A stretch of DNA of 56,407 nucleotides, taken from contig NZ_SKFH01000025.1 of NCBI RefSeq assembly GCF_004343705.1, forward strand, positions 1 through 56,407. The letters are read 5' to 3'. The translations under genes and the position numbers were made by a program. Source of the stretch: Flaviaesturariibacter aridisoli (GTDB lineage Bacteria; Bacteroidota; Bacteroidia; Chitinophagales; Chitinophagaceae). The stretch's first letter is position 1; every line of letters starts with the position of its first letter. Below are positions 1-7,212 of this stretch, piece after piece. The notes beneath the pieces are model-generated. The model had not been told where the DNA came from. It saw only the letters and a program-made list of their open reading frames with translations, and did not search any database.

Positions 1-27
1 CCCCATTATCCCATTCCCCCATTCACT

Positions 28-35
28 TATTTTTG
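28..35 (+). promoter_or_regulatory. -7 promoter box, near-leaderless
   Basis: TATTTTTG matches the Bacteroidota -7 consensus TAnnTTTG and ends 5 nt before the ATG at 41. If transcription starts a few bases after the box, as in known Bacteroidota promoters, the mRNA has almost no leader. The -33 element would lie at the window edge and is not seen. Confidence 0.5.
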
Positions 36-40
36 CGCCC

Positions 41-1213
41 ATGGGCTTTCAGCTGACAGAAGTGACGACCGAGGCGCAGGCGCGCGCTTTCCTGATGGTG
101 AACGTAACGGTGAACCGCGCCAACCCTAATTATATCCGCCCGCTCGACAAGGACGTGGAAGATGTGTTCGACAAGGCGAAAAACAAGGCCTTCCGATTTG
201 GCGAAGCGACCCGCTGGGTGCTGCAGGACGAAAACGGAAACCTGCTGGGCCGCATTGCCGCTTTCACCAATAAAAAATACAAGAACAAGGGCGACGAGGT
301 ACCCGTGGGCGGCGTCGGCTTTTTCGACTGCATCAACGACCAGGCGGCGGCCGATATGCTGTTCGATGTAGCGAAGCACTGGCTGCTGCAGCGCGGCATG
401 CAGGCCATGGACGGGCCGATCAACTTCGGCGAGCGCGACCGCTGGTGGGGCCTTGAGGTGGAAGGCTTCCAACCGCCGCTATACTGCATGAACTTCAACC
501 TGCCTTATTATAAGGAGTTGCTGGAGCACTACGGATTCCGCCCCTTCTACAACCAGGTGTGCTTCGGGATGCCCATTAAAGACCCGCTGACCCCCAAGAT
601 CCTCGACCGCGCCGCACCCTACCAGAAGGATCCCGCCTTCCGGGCAAGAACCATCGAAAAAGACAAGCTCGAAAAATACGCCGCCGACTTCGCGGCCGTG
701 TACAACGCCGCCTGGGCCGGCCACGGCGGCCTCAAGGAAATGAAGCCCGAGCAGGTGCTCCTCATGTTCAAAAAGATGAAGCCCGTGCTCGACGAGCGCC
801 TCGTGTGGTTCGTGTACCACCACGACAAGCCCGCCGCCATCTTCGTCAACCTCCCCGACCTGAACCAGTGGTTCAAGCACCTCCACGGCAAGTTCGGGCT
901 GCTGCAAAAACTCAAGTTCCTCTGGATCAAAAAAACGAAACCCTGCACCAAGGCCACGGGCCTCGTTTTCGGCATCATCCCCGAATTCCAGGGCAAGGGC
1001 CTCGACGCCTTTCTCATTGCCGAAGCCGGCAAGGTGATGCAGCACATCGAGTACGAAGAATACGAGATGCAATGGATCGGCGACTTCAACCCCAAGATGA
1101 TCAACGTGGCTAAGAACATCGGCGGCCATACGTATGTGAGCCGCAGGCTGAGCACCTTCCGCTACCTGTTCGACCGCACGAAAGAATTCAAGCCTCACCC
1201 GGTGCTGAACTAA
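41..1213 (+). CDS. GNAT-like acetyltransferase family protein (YghO-like)
   Basis: This 390-residue soluble protein has no signal peptide. Its C-terminal third looks like an acyl-CoA N-acyltransferase fold: residues around 313-319 (EFQGKGL) resemble the Q/RxxGxG acetyl-CoA pyrophosphate loop, followed by a segment rich in aromatic residues typical of GNAT C-termini. Overall length and pattern resemble the YghO-like family of uncharacterised proteins found in many Bacteroidota. The substrate is unknown. The ATG at 41 is preceded by a good -7 box. The gene stands alone and the next gene starts 287 bp downstream. Membership of the superfamily is fairly secure; enzymatic activity is inference. 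Confidence 0.75.
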   Translation: MGFQLTEVTTEAQARAFLMVNVTVNRANPNYIRPLDKDVEDVFDKAKNKAFRFGEATRWVLQDENGNLLGRIAAFTNKKYKNKGDEVPVGGVGFFDCINDQAAADMLFDVAKHWLLQRGMQAMDGPINFGERDRWWGLEVEGFQPPLYCMNFNLPYYKELLEHYGFRPFYNQVCFGMPIKDPLTPKILDRAAPYQKDPAFRARTIEKDKLEKYAADFAAVYNAAWAGHGGLKEMKPEQVLLMFKKMKPVLDERLVWFVYHHDKPAAIFVNLPDLNQWFKHLHGKFGLLQKLKFLWIKKTKPCTKATGLVFGIIPEFQGKGLDAFLIAEAGKVMQHIEYEEYEMQWIGDFNPKMINVAKNIGGHTYVSRRLSTFRYLFDRTKEFKPHPVLN

Positions 1214-1500
1214 GCGGCTGTTTGCTGCCGTTGTACCAGTACCAGGGCAGCGCAAGCGCGGCAAACGGGGCGCAAGCGCCCGTTGTACGCGACGGCACGA
1301 CGGCACGACGGCGCAACGATACGTTTGTAGCGGCGCCGGCTAGCTCTATTAACACCTGACGTCGCGTCGTTGCGAACTGAAGGCCGCTTGCGGCCGGCGG
1401 AATGCGGCCGCCCTTCCTGGTATTGCAAAAACACCCATAACGCTACGAGCCGCCAAGCCCCCGGGCGGGCTATCTTCGCGTTTCGTCATACCAATTGCTT
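1214..1500. repeat. Intergenic GC-rich palindrome cluster
   Basis: The decamer GCGCAAGCGC occurs at 1250-1259 and 1270-1279, the second as the loop of a hairpin (ACGGGGCGC/GCGCCCGT, about 1265-1283). About 1289-1315 holds an imperfect tandem of CGACGGCA, and further GGCCGC palindromes lie at 1382-1412. There is no convincing gene. The 3' end carries the promoter of the downstream membrane protein. Confidence 0.5.
1471..1478 (+). promoter_or_regulatory. Variant -7 box
   Basis: TATCTTCG differs from TAnnTTTG by one base and lies 22 nt before the ATG at 1501. No -33 TTTG is clear, so this is a tentative promoter for the membrane protein. Confidence 0.3.
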
Positions 1501-2736
1501 ATGCCTTTCCGCTTTCGTATCCTTCCCGCCCAGGCCATCGTGTTGCTGGCCGTGCTGCAGGTGTTCTGCGTCACCTACGGCCTGCAGCTGCCCCACGCTT
1601 CGGGCTTCCTCAGCCTGCTCTTTTTCGCCAGCGGCCTGGCCATCGCGGGGCTGATCCTGGAAGTGCCCGCGGCCCGCTTCGATAAAAAGAACTTCTTCAG
1701 CCGGCAGTCGATCCTGAAGGGCCTGGTGCTGCTGGCCCTCCTGCCGATCTCGCGCTACGTGGCCCGCGGCATCATGGACGGAACGCCCATCGCCATCGAG
1801 CACGCCGACATGCTGCCGATATTGAAGGTGCAGGCCACCCGCTTCCTGCACGGGCAGTGGGACCAGATCCACGCCCCCGTTCCCGAGATCTGGAACGGCA
1901 TGGTGCCCATCTACCTGCCGGCACTCTGGCTCCCCTACTGCTACCCCATCGCGATGGACTTCGATATGCGCTGGCTCACGGTGGCGGCCATCTGGCTGTG
2001 CGTGGCGCTGTGCGTGCTGCCGGGTCGCTGGCGGCGGCCGCTGCCCTGGGTGGGGCTGTCGCTGGGCCTGCTCTTCCTCCTTTGCTGGTTTCATTTCGAA
2101 GGCACCAACAATGTGATCCGGCTTACCGAGGAAGGCATCATTTACGCCTACTACGCCTTGCTGGCGGCGGCGCTGCTGTCGGGCAATCCCTGGCTGGCGG
2201 GCATCGCCACGGCGCTGTGCTTTCTCAGCCGCTACGCCCTCATCGGCTGGCTGCCCTTTGCCCTCGTGTACCTGTTGTATAAAAAGGAGTATGGCTACCT
2301 GTGGCGCTTCGCCGCGGCCGGCGCGGCCACGGGGCTGCTGCTGCTGGCGCCGGTGGGCCTGCAGCCGCTGCAGATCCACGCCAACCAGCCCGGGCTCTAC
2401 ATCGCCCACGCCGAGCGGGTGTGGCGCGAAAACCCGGAGTACTTCTGGCGCTCCGTGGGCCTGTCGAAGTTCTTCGGCGCCGGCGGCGTGCGCGCCAACC
2501 ACGCCACGCTGCTCTACGGCACCTTCCTGGCCCCGCTCCTGTTCTTCTTCCTCATCCGCAAAATGACGGTACCCCTGCCGCAGGCCCTGCTGGCCGGCCT
2601 GCAGGTGGCCCTGACGATCTTCTACAATTTCATGGACGTCTCGTATCTCTACCTGTTTTACACCCCGGTGTTCGTCAGCCTCGTGTCGGGCGCCTGGCTG
2701 CTGGCGGGCAGCGAGCGGAAGATCGCTGATCTCTGA
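1501..2736 (+). CDS. Polytopic membrane protein, possibly glycosyltransferase-like
   Basis: This 411-residue protein has roughly ten hydrophobic segments, beginning at residues 8-25, separated by short charged loops. A longer non-membrane loop at about residues 95-140 includes the motif EHADMLP. The layout resembles integral-membrane GT-C/GT87-like mannosyltransferases or related Bacteroidota membrane proteins, but I see no decisive catalytic motif and give no function. I chose the ATG at 1501 over a TTG two codons upstream. The last codons and TGA stop lie inside the first word of an intergenic repeat (ATCGCTGATCTCTGA), so the C-terminus may have been shaped by repeat insertion. Confidence 0.7.
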   Translation: MPFRFRILPAQAIVLLAVLQVFCVTYGLQLPHASGFLSLLFFASGLAIAGLILEVPAARFDKKNFFSRQSILKGLVLLALLPISRYVARGIMDGTPIAIEHADMLPILKVQATRFLHGQWDQIHAPVPEIWNGMVPIYLPALWLPYCYPIAMDFDMRWLTVAAIWLCVALCVLPGRWRRPLPWVGLSLGLLFLLCWFHFEGTNNVIRLTEEGIIYAYYALLAAALLSGNPWLAGIATALCFLSRYALIGWLPFALVYLLYKKEYGYLWRFAAAGAATGLLLLAPVGLQPLQIHANQPGLYIAHAERVWRENPEYFWRSVGLSKFFGAGGVRANHATLLYGTFLAPLLFFFLIRKMTVPLPQALLAGLQVALTIFYNFMDVSYLYLFYTPVFVSLVSGAWLLAGSERKIADL

Positions 2737-2865
2737 TGTCGGATGCCTGACGTAGATCTTGGAACTACGGATTTCAGATCTCTGATTTCAGATTCAGTGC
2801 ATAAAAAAAACGGATCGCGTTGCGATCCGTTTTCATATCAGACATCCGACATCAGACATGCTCCT
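2722..2865. repeat. Long-arm word repeat around a shared terminator
   Basis: The left side carries repeated words of the type TCTGATTTCAGAT (2725-2800) and the right side carries the related inverted words TCAGACATCCGACATCAGAC (2838-2857), with a terminator hairpin between. Left and right arms supply the stop codons of the convergent genes on each side (TGA at 2734-2736 and at 2854-2852). Confidence 0.65.
2807..2834. terminator. Bidirectional rho-independent terminator
   Basis: The stem AAAACGGATCGC/GCGATCCGTTTT has a 3-nt loop, with A-rich and T-rich flanks, so it can serve both convergent genes. Confidence 0.85.
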
Positions 2866-3595
2866 CCGCTGCCGCCGCCGCTGCGCGGCCTTTGCGTGCG
2901 GCAATGAGCCGGTCGTAGTCGGCGGTGATGGCGTTGATCTTCGGCACGAGGGCGGGCCAGGGCTCCGCGTTGGCCGATTCCTCGGCGAAGTGCACGCACT
3001 TTTCGAGCAGTTTGGTGTAGACCCGGCGGGCCTCCTGGCGCTTGTCTTTCATTTTGAAGGGCAGGTCCATTTCAGCGTTGAGGCGGGCGCGTTCGAGCAT
3101 CGCCTCGTTCACGGCGTCGTTGGCGGCCTTGAGGGCCGTCAGCCAGCGCTCCAGCCCGAAGGCGGCTACGGCGGCGGCGCATTCCGGCCTGGCGAGGTCG
3201 GCCAGGAGGTTGCTCACGATGGCCGATTCGGCGTTGAGCCCCGCCTTACTCACGGCGCTGAGGGAGCCGTATTTGTCCAGCACCTGCTGGATGCGGGCCG
3301 CGGCGGCCGCCAGCGCGGGGTCGGGGTCTTCGGCATGGATCGCTACAAGGCCGTAGAGGTTGCTGAGGCGGGCGTCGCGGATCTCGTCTTCCTTCATGGC
3401 TGTTTCGGTAAGGGCTTTGACGGTGTCGCGTTTGAACAGCCGGTCGAGGTCGCTCTCCAGCGTGCTGAGTTCGGCGAGGAGGGCAACGATCGTGGGGGGC
3501 AGATTGCGGGCGCCGTCGAACTGGGCGCGCAGCTGGGGCAGGAACTGGATCGTTTCGTCGACCCGGAGGAAGAGCAGTTGGATCTTGTGGATCAT
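2852..3595 (-). CDS. Conserved hypothetical protein (DUF6261-like)
   Basis: This 247-residue cytoplasmic protein is almost wholly helical and rich in Ala and Leu, and has no signal peptide or membrane segment. Length, the N-terminal hydrophobic pattern and the lysine/arginine-rich C-terminus fit the DUF6261-type proteins common in Bacteroidota, whose function is unknown. The ATG at 3595 begins MIHKIQLL. The C-terminus is an Ala run followed by EEHV, and the stop overlaps an intergenic repeat arm. The family name is a recollection rather than a motif-based proof. Confidence 0.65.
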   Translation of the reverse strand: MIHKIQLLFLRVDETIQFLPQLRAQFDGARNLPPTIVALLAELSTLESDLDRLFKRDTVKALTETAMKEDEIRDARLSNLYGLVAIHAEDPDPALAAAAARIQQVLDKYGSLSAVSKAGLNAESAIVSNLLADLARPECAAAVAAFGLERWLTALKAANDAVNEAMLERARLNAEMDLPFKMKDKRQEARRVYTKLLEKCVHFAEESANAEPWPALVPKINAITADYDRLIAARKGRAAAAAAEEHV

Positions 3596-3677
3596 GTTTT
3601 AAGGTTTGGTTGAACCCTAATGTACGAATAAGCGGGAAAACGGGCAAGGCACCCCGATTTTTCCAATCCCGGGGGCC

Positions 3678-3860
3678 GGATCGGGTTGATCCAGGGCCAA
3701 ACAGCGTTGTTTGGGGGTGGATCAGGGCTGATTTGGGGGCAAACAACCTTGTTTGGGGGTGGCTCAGGGCTGATTCGGTGCCCGGAAACGTTGTTTGGTG
3801 CCGGAACAGGCTGGATTAGGGGCAAACAACGTTGTTTGGGGGTAAATCAGGGTTGGGTTG
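3678..3860. repeat. Phased array 1: two palindromes alternating every 21 bp
   Basis: Box A (best copy CAAACAACGTTGTTTG at 3823-3838) recurs with centres at 3705.5, 3747.5, 3789.5 and 3830.5. Box B (best copy ATCAGGGCTGAT at 3721-3732) recurs with centres near 3685, 3726.5, 3768.5, 3810 and 3851.5. The boxes therefore alternate about every 21 bp, giving a 42-bp superperiod with one single-base deletion near the end. The strand-neutral palindromes and helical phasing suggest protein-binding sites or a noncoding satellite, not a gene. Confidence 0.8.
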
Positions 3861-3984
3861 GGGCCGGGAAAGGTTTTGGGGGTGGAATGGGTTGGGCGGG
3901 GGGCGCCATTTTCCGGGTTACTGGCAGGTGCGCCGGCGTTACCTCGTGATCCTGGGTAAAAGCCCGCAGAGAAACCGCTCCTCC

Positions 3985-4082
3985 GGAGCGGCGTGTCACT
4001 GGCCCCGGGCGCCAGCCCGGGGAAACAGAGGACAACGACCCAACGCGCCCCGAAGGGGCGCCGTGCTGCCGCGCAGGGGGCA
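3985..4082. repeat. REP-like palindromes 3' of the RAYT gene
   Basis: GTCACTGGCCCCGGGCGCC at about 4006-4024 and the hairpin CGCCCCGAAGGGGCG near 4047-4061 are present. The first is the inverted counterpart of the CCGGGCTGGCGCCCGG...CCAGTGACAC repeats at 4695-4960 beyond the transposase, so the gene is bracketed by inverted copies. Confidence 0.65.
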
Positions 4083-4084
4083 CG

Positions 4085-4546
4085 TTACTCCACCGGCTCC
4101 GTAAACAAATACTCTGGCTTCCAGGCAATGCCCGCCGCATCCAACAATTCGATCAGCTCTTCCCGGTGTGACCGGGTCCGGTGGTGCTCCTGCTGGCGGG
4201 CGATATACCCGCAGACCGTGCCCACCGCCGAGGGGCTTACGCTGATCGCCGTGTATCCTTCCTGCCAGGCAAACGGTCGGGCCGTGAAGCTGCGGGCATT
4301 GATCCAGGCGGAGGAATTGCTTTTCAGCTCGCGCATCAGGTCGGGCAACGGATCGCGCGGCTTACAGCCAGCCAACACGTGCAAGTGGTCGGCAACCGAA
4401 TTGATGGCAAGCAGCTTATGCCCGCGGCCCTGTATCAGCCCGGTATCATAGCGGTGTAACTCTTCGCGCCAGTCGTCGACGAGCAGTGCCTGGCGATACT
4501 TTACGGAAAAGGGGATGTGGTAATAGAGCTGGGTATAGGTGGACAT
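4085..4546 (-). CDS. REP-associated tyrosine transposase (RAYT/Y1_Tnp, IS200-like)
   Basis: This 153-residue protein is a single Y1 transposase domain of the HUH superfamily. Residues 51-58 (VADHLHVL) give the metal-binding HxH motif; GYIARQQEHH near residue 113 supplies the catalytic Tyr with the usual YxxxQ context. Length matches stand-alone IS200-type TnpA proteins. It lacks a TnpB partner and is flanked by inverted, hairpin-rich repeats rather than IS ends. That is the arrangement of domesticated RAYT proteins, which act on REP/BIME elements by single-strand DNA cleavage and joining. The family is secure; the domesticated role is inferred from context. Confidence 0.85.
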   Translation of the reverse strand: MSTYTQLYYHIPFSVKYRQALLVDDWREELHRYDTGLIQGRGHKLLAINSVADHLHVLAGCKPRDPLPDLMRELKSNSSAWINARSFTARPFAWQEGYTAISVSPSAVGTVCGYIARQQEHHRTRSHREELIELLDAAGIAWKPEYLFTEPVE

Positions 4547-4639
4547 AGTTGCAAGTTGGAAAACGGGCGCCAGGCGGCCATGTGATTTCTCCCAGTAATG
4601 GAACGTGTTTTTCCGGACGAAGCGCGTTGTTTTTCTCGC

Positions 4640-4965
4640 GGCAGGAGAAACACGGCGCCCCTGCGGGGCGCCAGAATCAGCTGCTTGCTTTTTACCCCGG
4701 GCTGGCGCCCGGAGCTTGTCCCGCCCAAAGCGGGAGCCAGGGACACAGCACCCCTTCAGGGTGCTCCATCCGAATATCTATCCTTTCCCCGCTTGCGCCC
4801 GGAGCTTGCGCCCGGAGCTTGTCCCGCCCAAAGCGGGAGCCAGTGACACGGCAACCCTTCCGGGTGCGCCATCCAAATCCCTATCCTTTCCCGGGCTTGC
4901 GCCCGGAGCTTGTCCCGCCCAAAGCGGGAGCCAGTGACACGGCACCCCTCCGGGGTGCCCTCTAG
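4640..4965. repeat. Tandem REP-like repeats 5' of the RAYT gene
   Basis: Three direct copies of a unit that starts GCGCCCGGAGCTTGTCCCGC and ends near CCAGKGACAC begin at about 4705, 4808 and 4899. Each copy contains hairpins (CCCGCCCAAAGCGGG and CACCCCTYCRGGGTG). The second copy has an extra 13-nt duplication of GCTTGCGCCCGGA. A further hairpin, GGCGCCCCTGCGGGGCGCC, lies near 4657-4675. Confidence 0.8.
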
Positions 4966-5001
4966 CTACTGCCTGCAACACCCAGTCCCCGCCCTGTCCC
5001 C

Positions 5002-5058
5002 GTCCGCCGTAGCTTGCCGTCTTCGCATGGCTACGACGGCCAGGGAGCGAAGGCGGAC
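5002..5058. repeat. GTCCGCC...GGCGGAC palindromic repeat
   Basis: GTCCGCCGTAGCTT at 5002 pairs with AGCGAAGGCGGAC ending at 5058, with an inner inverted pair (GCCGT...ACGGC). A shorter relative of the same palindrome lies within dnaX at 6447-6474. It sits 54 bp before the dnaX start. Confidence 0.65.
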
Positions 5059-5112
5059 ATTTCTTCACATTCCCCTGCCACCTCAAATCCCTAACTTGCA
5101 GGTTCGAATCCC

Positions 5113-6930
5113 ATGGAAAAATTCATCGTCTCCGCCCGTAAATACCGCCCCCAGACCTTCGACACCGTCGTGGGGCAGGAACACATTACCACCACCCTCC
5201 GCAACGCCATCAAAACGGGGCACCTGGCGCACGCCTTCCTGTTTTGCGGCCCCCGCGGCGTGGGCAAGACCACCTGCGCCCGGATCTTCGCCAAGACGAT
5301 CAACTGCGAGAACCAGACGCCCGAGGGCGAGGCCTGCGACGTGTGTAATTCCTGCAAGTCCTTCAACGAGGGCACGTCGATGAACATCCACGAGCTCGAT
5401 GCCGCCTCCAACAACTCGGTAGACGATATCCGCGCCCTCGTGGAGCAGGTGCGCTTCGCCCCGCAGGCCGGCAAATACAAGGTGTACATCATCGATGAGG
5501 TGCACATGCTCTCGCAGGCGGCCTTCAACGCCTTCCTGAAAACGCTCGAGGAACCGCCGTCCTACGCCAAGTTCATCCTCGCCACCACCGAGAAGCACAA
5601 GATCCTCCCCACCATCCTGAGCCGCTGCCAGATCTTCGACTTCAAGCGCATCACGCTCCAGGATACGGTGAACCACCTCGCGGCCATCGCCACGAAAGAA
5701 GGCGTGAAAGCCGAGGAGACGGGCCTGCAGCTCATAGCCCAGAAAAGCGAAGGCTGTATGCGCGACGCCCTCTCGATCCTCGACAAGATCGTGTCGTTCA
5801 CCTCCGGCGAGCTCACCTACAACAACACGCTCGAACACCTCAACATCCTCGACGCCGACTACTACTTCCGCCTCATGGACTGCATGCTGGACCAGGACCT
5901 GGCCGGCGCGCTGCTCCTCTTCGACGATATCAACAAGAAAGGCTTCGAGGGCGACTCCGTGCTCAACGGCTTCGCCGAGTTCGGCCGCAACCTGCTGATC
6001 TGCAAAGACGCCCGCGTGGCGGGCCTGCTCGAAGTGGTGGAATCCTTCCGCAAGCGCTACGCCGACTACGCCCAGAAGGTAGAAGCGGGGTACCTCGTGA
6101 GCATGCTCAACCTCCTCAACGAGGCCGAGGCCGGCTTCCGCACCGCGCGCAACAAGCGCCTGCACGTGGAGCTCACCCTCATCAAGCTGTGCTACCTGCG
6201 CCAGGCCATCCAACTGACGGCCGACGGCAGCGGCATCGCTAAAAAAAAAGTAACGGATAACGCCCGCGTGCTGGCCTTCAAGGCCATCCCGCCGTTCGTA
6301 TTGGAAAAGAACCCTTCGGCCACAGCGTACCCCGCGCCCACCGAAGCGAAGCTGGTGATCGAAGAGCCGAAGCCGCAACCAGTGGTTGCACCCGCGGCCA
6401 CCGTAAAGGCGGCTCCCGAGCCTCCCCGAACACCGTCTCCGGCTCCGTCCGCCGAAGCCTTGGCGAAGGCGGACCCCGCCCCGAAAGCCAGGTTCAACCT
6501 CGCCGCCATCCGCAACCAGGCCGCCGCGCAGGCCGGCATGGTAAGCACCGACCACCCCCTCACGCCGGAGAAGCTCGCAGAGGGCTGGAAGGCGTTCATC
6601 CAGGTGCTGAAAGACGAGAAGAATCCCGCCTGGAACCCCTTCGAGATGGCCCAGGTGTCGATCCGGGAAGACCACGTGTTCGAGGCGGTCGTCAACGACA
6701 ACATCGCCTACCGCTTCCTGGAAACCGAGCGTGCCAAGGCCACCGAGTTTCTCAAAACGTACGTGGGCAACCGGCAGCTCCAGATGCTGCTCACCCTGGT
6801 GGAAACCAATGAGCCCATCGACCTGTCCGACCTGCCCCTCACCTCGCGCGAGCAGTTCATGAAGCTGGCCGAAAAATACCCGCTCGTGCAGGAACTCCGC
6901 GACCGCCTGCGGCTGGAGCTGGATTATTAA
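5113..6930 (+). CDS. dnaX: DNA polymerase III subunit gamma/tau
   Basis: This 605-residue AAA+ clamp-loader subunit loads the sliding clamp onto primed DNA in the replisome. The start MEKFIVSARKYRPQTF is the family N-terminus. Walker A GPRGVGKTT is at residues 46-54, a four-cysteine zinc module (CENQTPEGEACDVCNSC) near 65-81, Walker B/DEVH near 127-130 and the SRC arginine-finger motif near 169. Residues about 385-460 are a Pro/Ala-rich linker, followed by a tau-type C-terminal domain that would contact polymerase and helicase. The linker contains an odd palindromic insertion (6447-6474). It is followed by a terminator. Confidence 0.97.
   Translation: MEKFIVSARKYRPQTFDTVVGQEHITTTLRNAIKTGHLAHAFLFCGPRGVGKTTCARIFAKTINCENQTPEGEACDVCNSCKSFNEGTSMNIHELDAASNNSVDDIRALVEQVRFAPQAGKYKVYIIDEVHMLSQAAFNAFLKTLEEPPSYAKFILATTEKHKILPTILSRCQIFDFKRITLQDTVNHLAAIATKEGVKAEETGLQLIAQKSEGCMRDALSILDKIVSFTSGELTYNNTLEHLNILDADYYFRLMDCMLDQDLAGALLLFDDINKKGFEGDSVLNGFAEFGRNLLICKDARVAGLLEVVESFRKRYADYAQKVEAGYLVSMLNLLNEAEAGFRTARNKRLHVELTLIKLCYLRQAIQLTADGSGIAKKKVTDNARVLAFKAIPPFVLEKNPSATAYPAPTEAKLVIEEPKPQPVVAPAATVKAAPEPPRTPSPAPSAEALAKADPAPKARFNLAAIRNQAAAQAGMVSTDHPLTPEKLAEGWKAFIQVLKDEKNPAWNPFEMAQVSIREDHVFEAVVNDNIAYRFLETERAKATEFLKTYVGNRQLQMLLTLVETNEPIDLSDLPLTSREQFMKLAEKYPLVQELRDRLRLELDY
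6447..6474. repeat. REP-like palindrome inside the dnaX linker
   Basis: GTCCGCC and GGCGGAC bracket an inner self-complementary core (GCCTTGGC). It translates in frame as part of PSAEALAKADP in the Pro/Ala-rich linker. It resembles the repeat at 5002-5058. Confidence 0.55.
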
Positions 6931-6952
6931 GCCCAACGATTTTGAAACATAG

Positions 6953-6980
6953 AAAGACTGCCCGCGGGTGGTCTTTTTTC
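6953..6980 (+). terminator. Terminator after dnaX
   Basis: AAAGAC pairs with GTCTTT around a GC-rich inner stem (CCCGCGGG), followed by a run of six T. Confidence 0.7.
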
Positions 6981-7190
6981 TTGCCCGTCGGGGTGGCCCC
7001 ACTGGTAACGACTCGTCAACAGCGACGGCATTCTTCTGCCCTACACCGCCCTCTGCGGCAAAAATGCGCTCACCGAAGGAACCACAGCCCCTGCTAAACC
7101 CAAGCACGCGAACCGGAGCGTTTTTCAGACAGCCCCACCCGTTAACATCCGCTTTAAGCGCTTCGGCAAAACCTTAACAAGGGGCTGGTC

Positions 7191-7198
7191 TACCTTGC
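7191..7198 (+). promoter_or_regulatory. Variant -7 box
   Basis: TACCTTGC resembles TAnnTTTG and lies 14 nt before the ATG at 7213. No clear -33 element is seen. Confidence 0.3.
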
Positions 7199-7212
7199 CT
7201 TCAAATTCCAAC

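Larger units (their letters stand above)
3596..4084. other. Intergenic repeat island left of the RAYT transposase
   Basis: This tract has no believable gene. It holds the phased palindrome array (3678-3860), a G-rich stretch to about 3900, and then REP-like hairpins (3985-4082) that are inverted copies of repeats on the far side of the transposase. Open frames here exist because a 42-bp repeat without stop codons stays open in several frames. Confidence 0.7.

Noticed and set aside
3686-3949. A Gly-rich repeat protein encoded across array 1
   Set aside because: Same reasoning as for array 2; there is also a one-base deletion in the array and no promoter.
5083-7107. A 674-codon frame antisense to dnaX
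   Set aside because: The plus strand encodes an unmistakable gamma/tau subunit and high GC keeps the opposite strand open.
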